From CAYQQJ01 sp964419935 (lineage in GTDB: Bacteria > Pseudomonadota > Gammaproteobacteria > Pseudomonadales > Cellvibrionaceae), in NCBI GenBank assembly GCA_964419935.1, contig CAYQQJ010000032.1, positions 1 through 38,367 on the forward strand: a DNA stretch of 38,367 nt, in the 5' to 3' direction. The notes beneath the pieces were generated by a model. That model did no database searches. It saw nothing but the letters and a program-made list of their open reading frames with translations, and had not been told where the DNA came from. How positions within the stretch are numbered: the stretch's first letter is position 1; each line of letters begins with the position of its first letter. Both the position numbers and the translations under genes were made by a program. Shown in pieces: positions 1 to 9,296 of this stretch.

Positions 1-80
1 CTACTTCATCAAAACCAGTGCCTTGCAAATGGGGAGGAGACCATATACGAATAAGATATGAGTTCTGCGAATATCGCCAT

Positions 81-111
81 CCGACGTTCCGACGTTCCGA
101 CGTTCCGATGT
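81..111. repeat. Short tandem repeat, 8-bp unit
   Basis: The unit CCGACGTT occurs three times in succession and is followed by a degenerate fourth copy. It lies just downstream of the minus-strand TonB receptor gene. I see no good T-tract terminator here. It is probably a slippage-type microsatellite. Confidence 0.7.
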
Positions 112-146
112 CGGAAGGCGCTTGACGCTTTTTCGACCTACGGTGT

Positions 147-2042
147 TTACAAGCCCTTGATATTCCAGCGCAGGCCGGCACGCCATAGCAAGCCCGGTGC
201 GGGAAAGCCTACGGCGGTCTGGTAATTCTCGTCCAGTAAATTCTCCAGGGTGAGGCTCGCTTCGAGGGCGTCGCTGATTTCCCAGAAGAGGTTGCCGTCT
301 ATTCGATGATAATCATTTAATTCATGCACCACGGCCTCGCCGGTGTGTTGACTGGTCGCAAACTGCTCACCGACCCACTGATAATCCAAGTTGCTGCGCC
401 AGCGATCATTGATTCGCCAGCCCAGGTTCAGACCGGCGCGCCATTCCGGCCGCGCGGTTAAAACGGATACGTTATCCTTCACATCGATATTGGTATAGGT
501 GGCGTGGCTTTGCAGTTGCAGTTGACCGCCGGCGCTTTGGTAGCGCGCCTGCCATTCAACACCGTGGGTATCCACCCGTTCCCGGTTCACATTGGTGAAC
601 AGCTCGTCGTCAAAATCGATCGGATCGCGGTAGGTGTTATCAAAATAATCCAGGCTCGTTGTCAGGCGTTGGTGCAGTTGCCATTCAACACCCAGGTCCC
701 AACTCTCCACTTGTTCTGAGCGCAAATCCGCATTGCCCACCAGAGGATGGCCGAGCGCGAAAAAGCTCGGCAGCTTATAACCTTCCCCCACATTCGCGCG
801 CAGTACCAACTGCTTGGTAAGGTCATAGCGAAGGCCGAATTTGGTGGTGGTTTCATTGTCGAAGCCGTCCGTGTCGTCCCGTCGTACACTGCCTTGCAAC
901 AATAGTTGCTCGCTCACCTGAGCGTTGACATCAACAAACCCGCTTTGGGTTTTGCGGTCCAGCGAAAAATCCGTGGGCAACGGAAAACCAATATCCAGAT
1001 AACCGCGACTGCGGCCTTCCTCATCCCGTTGCTCCAATCCCAGGTTGGCCCAGAACGCGCCCTGCTGACCCAGAGTGTTGATCCAGGATATCTGTTGGCG
1101 CTCAAACTCCGTATCCGCGCCATTGGCCGGTATGGCCATATAAGGCGCAATGCCCGGCGAGCTGAACACCTCTTCCCGTTGATAAAGGGTTGCCTGCACA
1201 TGGCTTTTCCACTGCGCGGCAATCTGATACTGCCAATCCAGCGCTGCACTCTTGTCTTCATAGTCGGTGTAATCCAATAGTGGAGAGACGGCAAATTCAG
1301 GCCCGCCACTTTGCTCCGGGTAGCTGCTGCGCTCGCCGTCGAAATAGCGATAGCTGGCGGTCAGTTTGTGTGCCTCGGCCGGCTGCCAACCCAGGCGTAC
1401 ATTTAATTCGCGATCTTCGGCTTCACTGCCTTCAACCGGCTCGCCACTGTCCCGGGTGCGCCACTGCAGGGAATAGTCGAACTTGTCGGTGGCGCCCAAG
1501 GCGCTCACACCGGCTTGCCGATAACCGTCGGCGCCAACTGATGCCGAGAGGTTTTGCTGATGCCCCTTTTGCGGCTGCAGGCTGATGATGTTGATCACCC
1601 CGGCCAGTGCGTCCGCACCATAAATGGCGGACTGTGGGCCGCGCACAACTTCTATGCGCTCGATGGAGTCCACATTGATATTGCCCAGATCAAACGCGCC
1701 GCCGCGGCTGTTGCCCGGGTCATTGAGAGCCACGCCATCCACCATAACCACGGTGTAATTGGATTCACCGCCGCGAATGGATGCCACGGCCAGACCGCCG
1801 GGTCCACCCTGACGCTCAACCAACACACCGGGAACCGATTGCAATAAATCCGCGAGATTGGTTTTGTTGAGTTGTTCGATCATCGGCCGATCAACCACCG
1901 TTACCGTGGACGATAACTGCTCGACAGCTAATGGACTGTATGTGCCGGTGACAATTAATTGCTCTTGAATTTGCGGCGCGGCTGCAAGGCCTGCCGAAGC
2001 AATTGCGAAAGCTGCGGGAAATAATTGGTTAAACTTCATCAT
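147..2042 (-). CDS. TonB-dependent outer membrane receptor, BtuB-like
   Basis: This 631-residue protein is an outer membrane active-transport receptor. A signal peptide spans about residues 1-22 and is followed by a TonB-box-like stretch EQLIVTGT near residue 27. The plug domain (about 40-155) shows the family motifs SIRGGESNYTVVMVDGV and IERIEVVRGPQSAIYGADAL, and the remainder is beta-barrel. The plug most resembles BtuB-type receptors (cobalamin or other metal chelates). However, no cobalamin riboswitch is visible upstream, so the substrate is unassigned. Two adjacent start codons (MMK) sit behind a GAGAG Shine-Dalgarno; either could be used. The C-terminus ends in Leu, with the last aromatic a few residues earlier, instead of the usual terminal Phe. 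The gene is on the same strand as the large oxidoreductase gene upstream but is separated from it by about 500 bp holding two palindromes and a terminator. It is therefore probably its own transcription unit. Confidence 0.9.
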   Translation of the reverse strand: MMKFNQLFPAAFAIASAGLAAAPQIQEQLIVTGTYSPLAVEQLSSTVTVVDRPMIEQLNKTNLADLLQSVPGVLVERQGGPGGLAVASIRGGESNYTVVMVDGVALNDPGNSRGGAFDLGNINVDSIERIEVVRGPQSAIYGADALAGVINIISLQPQKGHQQNLSASVGADGYRQAGVSALGATDKFDYSLQWRTRDSGEPVEGSEAEDRELNVRLGWQPAEAHKLTASYRYFDGERSSYPEQSGGPEFAVSPLLDYTDYEDKSAALDWQYQIAAQWKSHVQATLYQREEVFSSPGIAPYMAIPANGADTEFERQQISWINTLGQQGAFWANLGLEQRDEEGRSRGYLDIGFPLPTDFSLDRKTQSGFVDVNAQVSEQLLLQGSVRRDDTDGFDNETTTKFGLRYDLTKQLVLRANVGEGYKLPSFFALGHPLVGNADLRSEQVESWDLGVEWQLHQRLTTSLDYFDNTYRDPIDFDDELFTNVNRERVDTHGVEWQARYQSAGGQLQLQSHATYTNIDVKDNVSVLTARPEWRAGLNLGWRINDRWRSNLDYQWVGEQFATSQHTGEAVVHELNDYHRIDGNLFWEISDALEASLTLENLLDENYQTAVGFPAPGLLWRAGLRWNIKGL

Positions 2043-2160
2043 TCATTCTCTCGTCTTACACAATCTACGATGGTTATCTTTTCTGTATTAGTACTCAACT
2101 TTTAGAGTTCGCAGGGATTCTTGGCGTGGCCATTTAGGGGGGGTAGCGCCGGTCCGCTTC

Positions 2161-2251
2161 GGGGTAGGGTTTTCCAAGACACGCCGTAAACCCATCCATG
2201 GGGGCTCCTCGCCCGAATCCCGCGGGCCAGGGTCTTGAAAAACCCTACCCC
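2161..2251 (-). repeat. Palindromic element A (20-bp arms, 51-nt conserved-type core)
   Basis: The arms at 2161-2180 and 2232-2251 are inverted repeats matching at 19 of 20 positions, with a 51-nt interior. Read on the minus strand, the interior holds a small GC hairpin (GCCCG...CGGGC) and then the segment GGAGCCCCCATGG, ATGGGTTTACGGCGT. The same layout and closely related core recur in elements B (2357-2462) and C (11916-12031), whose arms have unrelated sequences. The single arm mismatch is a G-U pair on the core-bearing strand. It may be a mobile palindromic repeat, a transcript-end structure, or both. Confidence 0.75.
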
Positions 2252-2356
2252 AAATCGAACCTCACTGCGTGGCAAGCGTTAAGCATGGAATATTGAACTC
2301 CAAAACTTGAGTTAGTAGTAATCGAAGACACCGTCTTCATCGAATGCACTGATTGA

Positions 2357-2462
2357 GTTTGTCATCAGGAAAGGCCTTTTGAAACCCTCGCGGCAGGGAC
2401 GCCGCGGGGGAGCCACAGGGATGTGTTTATGCGTTTTCAAAAGGCCTTTCCTGATGACAAAC
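2357..2462 (+). repeat. Palindromic element B (perfect 28-bp arms, 50-nt core)
   Basis: The arms at 2357-2384 and 2435-2462 are perfect 28-bp inverted repeats around a 50-nt interior. On the plus strand the interior has a small hairpin (GCGGC AGGGA CGCCGC) followed by GGAGCCACAGGGATG and TGTTTATGCGT, which align with the core of element A. The arms share no sequence with those of A or C. An open reading frame across it on the minus strand is only a by-product of the palindrome. Confidence 0.8.
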
Positions 2463-2510
2463 GGATCGAAGCCCCAGCACCACCTTGTTGTGTTTTTTAA
2501 TGATGTGGAG

Positions 2511-2540
2511 ATAAAACCCGGCAACTAACGTTGCCGGGTT
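2511..2540 (-). terminator. Rho-independent terminator of the large oxidoreductase gene
   Basis: A perfect 10-bp stem, AACCCGGCAA / TTGCCGGGTT, with a 6-nt loop lies 8 nt after the stop codon at 2548. On the minus strand it is followed by a short T-rich run. Confidence 0.85.
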
Positions 2541-2547
2541 AATAACA

Positions 2548-5500
2548 TCAATCCTCCGACGTCCACTCAATTCCCTTGCGGATCATCTCGACCATGTTCG
2601 GGTCCGAGAAGTTCGCATCCACGTGGCCGACGGCGGTATAGAAGAAGCGACCGGAGCCCACGATGTTGGTGAAAATCACCGGATGGTCTTCCACCGGATA
2701 ATTGGACGCGTAACTGGAGCGGTCCAAATTAGCCAGCACTTCAACATTGCCGACATTCCGCGGGCTGCTCTCCCAGAAATACCATTCATCCGCCAAATTC
2801 CATTCATTGCCGATGTGATTGACCAAGTGATTGTTAACCTGTTCAATTTCAACGCGCGCAAAAGGAATGCCGTCACCGTGGTGAATAAACTCGGCGCCTG
2901 CAAACAGCACATCGGTATACCAGGTCCAGTTGTGTTCGGTATCAGCAGCTGAGTGAGTGCCCACAAAGCCACCGCCATTCTCGATGTACGCCTGGAAGGC
3001 CGCCTTCTGGTTTGCATCCAGTATGTCACCGGTAGTGTTCATGAACACAATCGTGGAATATTGGGCGAGATTGGCTGTAGTGAACAGGCTGGCGTCTTCC
3101 GTCGCGGTCACGTTAAAGCCGTAAGTGTCCCCAATCGCCTCCACCATGGCAATGCCTGCGGGAATGGAACCGTGACGGAAGCCCGAGGTTTTGGAGAATA
3201 CCAGCACGTTAGGGCAATCGTTGCCGCAGTTTACCGTGAACTCTCGCGTGCGCGGCACACTGACCTCGGTGCCGTTGCTGTCCACCAGACTTACGCGCAG
3301 CGTATGACGCCCGGTGGGCAGCACGCCCAGATTAATGCCATTCACATTCGTGCTGTTGATGGTTGGGTTATTGTCCAGGGTGTAGTTGTAACTGCCACCC
3401 TCAGCGAACCAACCGGAATCGGAAACACCCACCTGGAACTGCACGCTGTCGGTATCCGCAAATACCTGGTCTTCGCTCGGAGAGGTTACCGTGATCATGG
3501 CAAGCCCCGGGTCCGCCGCCAACCCATAGACATCAAACTCGAAAATCGAATGGCCATAGCCGGTCGCGCGCTCGGTGCCGTGCATGCGAATGTAACGGCC
3601 TTGCTGCCCGTCGAGGGTGATATCGTCCTGTCCACCGTTGCCGCTGTCCGTGCTGTAAATGGTGGTCCAAGTGGCACCATCCTCCGACACATCCAGCGTG
3701 TAGTGGGTGGAATAGGCCGCTTCCCACAGCAGTGCCACCCGGGTGATGTAACTGCTTTGGCCGAGATCCAGTTGAAGGTACTGGGGATCACTGCTTTCGC
3801 TTTCCCAACGCGAGGCGGGGTCACCGTCAATGGCGCTGGCCGCGGTATTGATACCGACCGCTGTCGAAGCCGTGACGCCAATGGGTGTTAACTTAGCGGG
3901 GCTCGGCGTGGTCGAGGGTTCACCATCATCAAAGTAAACACTGAAGCTGACGGAACGACTGTCGCCGACGGGCTGACTGGCGCTGTCCACCAGCACCGCT
4001 TGCACTGTGTGGTTACCCACCGCCAAGCCGCTCAAGTTCGCGGCATTGCCGTTGGTTACCAGGACGGGGCTGCCGCCGTCCAGCGCATAACGGTAACCGC
4101 CGCCTGCGGCGAACCAGTCGTTGTCGCTCGCGCTCACCTGCAGGCTGACCATGCTGCCTTGCTGGAACTGCTGGCCAGATGCCGGTGACACTATGGCGAT
4201 TTGCGCGGTAACGGGATCCGGGTCAACCGGGTCGGTCGAGCCGCTGTAGACCTGGAATTCCCACAAGGAAAAGCCGTAGGGTGTGGCGCGCACTGTGCCG
4301 GTCAGGCGCACGTAACGGCCCTGGCCATTGACGCTGAGATCATCGGTGCCGCCATCGCCATTTACGGTGCTGTAAATTTGCGTCCAGTTGGCGCCATCGT
4401 CAGAGACTTCAATCACATAGCCGCTGCCATAAGCCCCTTCCCATTCGAGCAGGATGCGGTTGATCGACATGCTCGCGCCCAGATCGATCTGGATGAACTG
4501 GTTGTCGGCATGCTCGCTGCTCCAGCGCGTGTTGGGGTCACCGTCCACGGCGTTGGCTCCGGCATAGTCGCCTTCAATGGCGGAAGTGGTGACCGCTTTG
4601 TTTTCCGATACCAGCACCGGTTCACCGGTTGTGCCAGCGTCCACAGTGAAGGATGTGGTCTGCATGCTGCCAACCATCTGGCCGCTGGCGGCTACCAACT
4701 GCACACTCACGCTGTGCGGACCCACGGCGGGTGCCCCCAGGCTGACCGCCGCGGTATTGACCTGCACCGCATTGCTGCCGTCCAGGGTGTACCGGTAGCT
4801 ACCGCCATTGCTGAACCAGTTGGTATCGGACACAGCAACCTGCAGCGTGACGTTGTCGCCATCGGTGTAGTGCTGGCCCGCCGCTGGTGAGGAAATACTC
4901 ACTTGAGGTGTAGGCGCACCCGTGCCACCCCAGACTTCAAACTCATAGAGTGAGTAGCCGTAGCCAGTGGCCCGCTGGGTGCCGGTCAGACGGATATAGC
5001 GGAAGGAACCGGTGACCTCGGTGAAGGTTTCCACGCCGCCGGTGCCATTGTTCTGAGTGACAAGGGTTGTCCAGTTGTTGCCGTCAGTGGAGCCTGCAAT
5101 GGCGTAGGCGCTGCCGTAGGCGGCCTCCCAACTCAGGCGGATTTCACTGATGGCGTAAACCGCCTCCAGGTCAATTTCAATCCATTGCGGGTCGGTGAAT
5201 TCGCTGCCCCAGCGGGTGCCGGGATCGCCATCAACGGCGGCGGTGGCCACAAAGTCTCCCTCGACGGAAGAGGCTGTCGCGGGTTTGTTCAATGACAGCC
5301 ACACCGCTTCCGGCGGTTCCTGATTCGCGACATTGAAGCTGACGCTGTGGCTCTCACCAACCGCCTGGCCACTACCATTGACCAGTTGCACTTCAACCAG
5401 ATGTTGGCCGCTCGGCAACGCACCCAGATTGACCGCATTCGCAGTGGTGACAGTCACAGCAGGGCCATTGTCCAGGCGGTATTCATAGCGACCGCCGTCA

Positions 5501-8500
5501 GCGAACCAATTTGGTTCGGAAACGGATACCTGCAGGCTCACCGCGTTGCCCTGGGCAAATTCCTGATTCGCCTGTGGGCTGACTATCGAGATTTCCGGCA
5601 GGGCGATATCCGTGGAGCCGAACACTTCAAACTCCCACAACGAGTAACCCCAAGGCGTGGCGCGCTCGGTGCCGGTGAGGCGTATGTAGCGATAATTGCC
5701 GGACAGGTTTTCGTAGGTTTCTATACCGCCATTACCGTTGGTTTGGGTAAGGATGGTTGTCCAGTTGGTGCCGTCGGTGGAGCCTTCAATGATATAGCCG
5801 CTGCCGTAGGCGGCTTCCCAGTTGAGAACAATTCTGCTGATGCTCTGCACAGTTTCCAGGTCGATCAGCAGCCACTGAGGGTCCGCGGCTTCACTGGACC
5901 AGCGGGTGTCCGGGTCGCCGTCGGTTGCCCGTGACGCGACATAGTCGCCTTCAACCGAAGAGGTGGTTGCGGGTTTGCCCGTGGACAGCAACGTTTCCGG
6001 TTGCGGCAAGCCGACCAGGGAGTTGATCCACTGTTCCAGTACCGCGATATATTCCGTGTGCTCGAGTGCGCGGCCAATGGGCGGCATGCGGTCATTGGGG
6101 TCAACGCTCTTGTCGCGAATGTACAGAATCGACTGCTGAGGTGCGCCGGACTCAACGACTTGCGCGTTGGTGATGCCGTAGTCATTGAAGTAGTTGCGGA
6201 TGCCGGTGGTCGCTTCGTCCACAATTTGCATTTCATTCAACGGCGTATTGAACCGGGCGTCCCACTGCGAAGCGCCATTGCCGGTGCCGTGGCAGTGCGC
6301 GCAGTTGGTATCCAGGTAGGACTTCACGCGGTGTTCGAGGGAGGCGCTGGTGTCGTTAATGTCCACCATTTTATCGAAGGCGGTGACCTGTGCATTGTTG
6401 AAGCTAGGGTTGAACAGCTCCAGGTTATTCCAGCGCACCAGCTGGTTCTGCAGGCCCACGTCGGGATAGTTGTAATTGCCATTCAAATGCCGGGTGCTCA
6501 GCCCCAGAATTTGTGCGGATTCCGCATTGTGGCAGTCCATGCACTCGGTGGGGCTGGGGTAGGCCCAAGTCTGGGTCCGCACACTGCCGTCGTCGCCGGT
6601 GATGGAAACATCTTCCAGCAAGCCCGTGGTCAGCAAATCCGCGTCGCTGTTGTCCGCGCGCCACTTGTAGGTTACGCCGTAAACTTTGCCGTCGGCTTTC
6701 ACCACGATCAGGCGGGTTTCCAGACGCTTGGTGCGCGCGGGGTTGTTCGCATCCAGCGGCAGTTCAAAATGTTTTACTGCCACTGTGCCCTGGGGGTAGG
6801 TCCAGTTTTCTGTTTCGTCCCAGCCCACCTGAGTCTCTGCGGGAATGGAAATCCAGCGCTGTTTCAAGGCGCGGTCCGACCAGAGTTTGCTGTTGGGTTC
6901 GAAGGGCAGCAGGTTTTCACTGGGTACCATATTCGGGGTATCGCTGAACACGCCGGTTTGAGACAGCAGCAACGGTACGTCGGTGAAGCTCGCGTCCAGC
7001 GTGTGCGGCATATTCAGGTAGGCAAACTCGGTCAGCGGCGGTGGCGGCTCGTCACCCTCACTGCCGTAAACTTCAAATTCAAACAACGAATGGCCGTAGT
7101 CAGTACCACGGGCGGTACCGGTCAGGCGCACATAGCGGTACTCATTTTGGGATTCGATAATATGCAAACGGCTTCCGCCGCTGCCGTCGGTAGCGTCCAC
7201 CAGCAAATCCCAGGCGGTGCCATTGGCCGAGGCTTCGATGCGATAAGCCGAGCTGTAGGCGGCCTCCCATATCAACATGATGGAATCGATGACTGAGGCT
7301 TGGTGCATGTCGAGGGTCAGAGTCTGCGGATCGGACGCGGCAGATTCCCAGCGCGTGGTGGGATCTCCATCCACCGCATACATGGCCAGGTTGCCGCCCA
7401 CCTCCGAGGTGGTGCTGGCGGTGCTGCCAATGGCAATGTTGGTGCCGTTGTCGCGGTCGCCGATATAGTCAAACCGGTAAAGTGCGCCGCCACCGTAAGG
7501 TGAGTTGTCGCAACAACCGGAGCCCCATTGCAGCACATAGAGTTGGTGGGTGCGTGGGTCCAGTTCCACATCAATGGCACCCTGAAAGCCGGATGTATCC
7601 AGCGGGAAATCCTCGGCGATGGGCGGGTTGTTGCCGGCGGCCAAATTAAACGTAAAAAATTTGCTGCTGTTGAAATCCCAGAAAATCAGCCTGCCGTTGT
7701 AATACGCGGGCAACTTGAATTCATTATCGATGGATTCATCGAAGCGATAAACCGGGCCCGCCATGGTGGCTTGGTGGCGAATGGTCCAGAGTGCGGGTTT
7801 GGCGTCCGGTAAATTGGTGGCACCGGTATTGTCGGGCGCGTTGTTGACGATATTGTTGGGATCAAAGCCGGCGTAGGGCTGATTGTAGCCAATTATGTAG
7901 GGCCAACCGTAATTGCCGGCTTCGCGCAGTTCATTAATCTCATCCAGTCCACCGGGGCCTTCAGCGCTGTCCGTGGAGGCGTCCGGACCAATGTCGCCGA
8001 CGTACAGGTAGCCGGTCAAAGGGTCCACATTCAGGCGGAAGGGATTGCGAAACCCCATGGCGAAAATTTCCGGGCGATGCAAGGCATCACCGGCGAACAG
8101 GTTGCCCGGTGGAATGGTGTAGCCGCCTTCGGGGGTGGGGGTGATGCGTAAAACCTTACCGCGCAGATCATTGGTGTTGCCGGAAGTGCCCTGAGCGGCA
8201 GGCTGAAAATAGCCACCAGCGGCCTTGTTGTCACCAGTGGTAATAATCAAATCGCCGTCTGGCGTAAACTGCATTGAACCGCCCATATGGCCGTGGGCTT
8301 CGTCACCCGTAGTCCACTGCAGGATGATGGATTCCGATGCCACGTTAAGGGAATTGTCCGGGTTGACGGTAAAGCGGGAAACCCGCGTCAGGCTGCCGGG
8401 GGATGTGTACTGAAAATAAATGTAATTGTTTTGTGTGAAGTTGGGGTCCAGGGCCACACTCAACAGCCCGTCTTCAAACACGCAACGTACATTCGGTACT

Positions 8501-8799
8501 GTGGCCGTCTGTGCCGGTGTGCCGGTATCCAAATTCCACGCATAGAGTGCGCCGCACTTGCTGGCAATAAACACGCGGCCATCTTTGGATATCTCAAACT
8601 CCGTCGGCAGGTCGAGCCCTTCGGCAACAGACTCGCGCTGAAAGTCGAGTATGGTTGGTGCGTCCTGGGCAAATGCCGCGGTCGATACAATCAGGAGCGT
8701 GAGGGCGGCGAAAAATTTGGTGATGGGCGATTGTGCCTGCCATCGGATTTTCTCCGATCTCGCGCCAGGCGCACGATGTAATATTCCTGGAATTTTCAT
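2548..8799 (-). CDS. Giant secreted PQQ sugar dehydrogenase - diheme cytochrome c - F5/8C - ThuA fusion
   Basis: This is a 2,083-residue exported oxidoreductase. The chosen start (MKIPG, 8799) has a GGGAG Shine-Dalgarno; a start 10 codons upstream is possible. Signal peptide: cleavage near residue 44 (STAAFA/QDA). Approximate domains: 45-445 soluble PQQ-type aldose dehydrogenase (motif AHGHMGGSMQFTPDGDLIITT); 448-580 F5/8C 1; 585-930 cytochrome c region with heme motifs CMDCH (753-757) and CAHCH (833-837), resembling the SO_2930-type diheme family; 936-1063 F5/8C 2; then Ig-like/F5/8C alternation (F5/8C 3 at 1165-1291, 4 at 1393-1520, 5 at 1630-1758; Ig-like at 1063-1163, 1292-1393, 1525-1625, 1760-1858); and 1862-2083 ThuA-like. 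The F5/8C domains share a DGDPxTRW motif and probably bind carbohydrate. Inferred role: extracellular sugar oxidation with internal electron transfer to heme. The acceptor and the role of the ThuA domain are unknown. It is divergent from a TonB receptor. Confidence 0.9.
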   Translation of the reverse strand: MKIPGILHRAPGARSEKIRWQAQSPITKFFAALTLLIVSTAAFAQDAPTILDFQRESVAEGLDLPTEFEISKDGRVFIASKCGALYAWNLDTGTPAQTATVPNVRCVFEDGLLSVALDPNFTQNNYIYFQYTSPGSLTRVSRFTVNPDNSLNVASESIILQWTTGDEAHGHMGGSMQFTPDGDLIITTGDNKAAGGYFQPAAQGTSGNTNDLRGKVLRITPTPEGGYTIPPGNLFAGDALHRPEIFAMGFRNPFRLNVDPLTGYLYVGDIGPDASTDSAEGPGGLDEINELREAGNYGWPYIIGYNQPYAGFDPNNIVNNAPDNTGATNLPDAKPALWTIRHQATMAGPVYRFDESIDNEFKLPAYYNGRLIFWDFNSSKFFTFNLAAGNNPPIAEDFPLDTSGFQGAIDVELDPRTHQLYVLQWGSGCCDNSPYGGGALYRFDYIGDRDNGTNIAIGSTASTTSEVGGNLAMYAVDGDPTTRWESAASDPQTLTLDMHQASVIDSIMLIWEAAYSSAYRIEASANGTAWDLLVDATDGSGGSRLHIIESQNEYRYVRLTGTARGTDYGHSLFEFEVYGSEGDEPPPPLTEFAYLNMPHTLDASFTDVPLLLSQTGVFSDTPNMVPSENLLPFEPNSKLWSDRALKQRWISIPAETQVGWDETENWTYPQGTVAVKHFELPLDANNPARTKRLETRLIVVKADGKVYGVTYKWRADNSDADLLTTGLLEDVSITGDDGSVRTQTWAYPSPTECMDCHNAESAQILGLSTRHLNGNYNYPDVGLQNQLVRWNNLELFNPSFNNAQVTAFDKMVDINDTSASLEHRVKSYLDTNCAHCHGTGNGASQWDARFNTPLNEMQIVDEATTGIRNYFNDYGITNAQVVESGAPQQSILYIRDKSVDPNDRMPPIGRALEHTEYIAVLEQWINSLVGLPQPETLLSTGKPATTSSVEGDYVASRATDGDPDTRWSSEAADPQWLLIDLETVQSISRIVLNWEAAYGSGYIIEGSTDGTNWTTILTQTNGNGGIETYENLSGNYRYIRLTGTERATPWGYSLWEFEVFGSTDIALPEISIVSPQANQEFAQGNAVSLQVSVSEPNWFADGGRYEYRLDNGPAVTVTTANAVNLGALPSGQHLVEVQLVNGSGQAVGESHSVSFNVANQEPPEAVWLSLNKPATASSVEGDFVATAAVDGDPGTRWGSEFTDPQWIEIDLEAVYAISEIRLSWEAAYGSAYAIAGSTDGNNWTTLVTQNNGTGGVETFTEVTGSFRYIRLTGTQRATGYGYSLYEFEVWGGTGAPTPQVSISSPAAGQHYTDGDNVTLQVAVSDTNWFSNGGSYRYTLDGSNAVQVNTAAVSLGAPAVGPHSVSVQLVAASGQMVGSMQTTSFTVDAGTTGEPVLVSENKAVTTSAIEGDYAGANAVDGDPNTRWSSEHADNQFIQIDLGASMSINRILLEWEGAYGSGYVIEVSDDGANWTQIYSTVNGDGGTDDLSVNGQGRYVRLTGTVRATPYGFSLWEFQVYSGSTDPVDPDPVTAQIAIVSPASGQQFQQGSMVSLQVSASDNDWFAAGGGYRYALDGGSPVLVTNGNAANLSGLAVGNHTVQAVLVDSASQPVGDSRSVSFSVYFDDGEPSTTPSPAKLTPIGVTASTAVGINTAASAIDGDPASRWESESSDPQYLQLDLGQSSYITRVALLWEAAYSTHYTLDVSEDGATWTTIYSTDSGNGGQDDITLDGQQGRYIRMHGTERATGYGHSIFEFDVYGLAADPGLAMITVTSPSEDQVFADTDSVQFQVGVSDSGWFAEGGSYNYTLDNNPTINSTNVNGINLGVLPTGRHTLRVSLVDSNGTEVSVPRTREFTVNCGNDCPNVLVFSKTSGFRHGSIPAGIAMVEAIGDTYGFNVTATEDASLFTTANLAQYSTIVFMNTTGDILDANQKAAFQAYIENGGGFVGTHSAADTEHNWTWYTDVLFAGAEFIHHGDGIPFARVEIEQVNNHLVNHIGNEWNLADEWYFWESSPRNVGNVEVLANLDRSSYASNYPVEDHPVIFTNIVGSGRFFYTAVGHVDANFSDPNMVEMIRKGIEWTSED

Positions 8800-9296
8800 T
8801 GTTTTTCTCCCGAAGATTGAAATACGCAATATGTAAGCGTTGCGCTAAGCGCAGAGTCTGTAAAAATCGAAGGCCGACGACGTTGGAGTTATAGATTGTG
8901 GCGGCGACGTTTTACTGCTGCAGGCGACAAGTGATGGCGCCAATGGTTTTGCGTCCTTGATGGACCATCCGTGGGAAGGGGGTTTCCGTTTCTAGTGAGT
9001 CAGTGCGAAACTGAAAAATGCCAAGCTGTTCACATTGGCTGAACTAAAATAAGACATGTGTCGCACTTTTTATTTTTTCCATTCTCGACAACACTGCCAT
9101 TATAACTCTTCACACATTAACCAAATGGCGACCGGCTCCCTCTTGTCGCAATTTGAGTCCGCCTTACCGCAAATTACCCTCCGCTCGACATATTAAGCCT
9201 TTACCATGCGACCGCTCGTCGTGTAACTCGCCTGGCGTGAGAGAGGCGAGAAACATCGCGCAGGCCACACATTTTCAAATTAAAGGGATTAATGAA
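8800..9296. other. Divergent intergenic region between oxidoreductase and TonB receptor
   Basis: These 497 bp have no convincing gene. They must hold promoters for both flanking genes. An AT-rich stretch near 9050-9120 (TTTTTATTTTTTCC and CATTATAACTC) is the likeliest promoter zone, but no clear -35/-10 pair stands out. The open frame extending upstream of 9297 lacks a ribosome binding site and a signal peptide, so it is not used as coding sequence. Confidence 0.5.

Noticed and set aside
906..1847. Several plus-strand frames over the BtuB-like gene
   Set aside because: They are antisense shadows of a clearly coding GC-rich frame.
2043..2160. Cobalamin riboswitch upstream of the BtuB-like receptor
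   Set aside because: No B12-box or the conserved GCCACTG-type core is present on the minus strand; the region instead borders palindrome A.
2161..2462. Integron attC sites
   Set aside because: attC sites conserve their outer boxes and vary in the centre; these elements do the reverse, and no integrase or cassette array is present.
2312..2524. 70-residue minus-strand reading frame
   Set aside because: It is produced by palindrome B; no ribosome site or protein-like composition.
3300..7450. Repeated DNA in the large gene as a CRISPR or mobile repeat
   Set aside because: The similarity is explained by repeated F5/8C and Ig-like protein modules in one frame.
9153..9296. Upstream extension of the TonB receptor
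   Set aside because: The internal ATG at 9297 gives a ribosome site and immediate signal peptide; the extension is Arg/Cys/Pro-rich and has neither.
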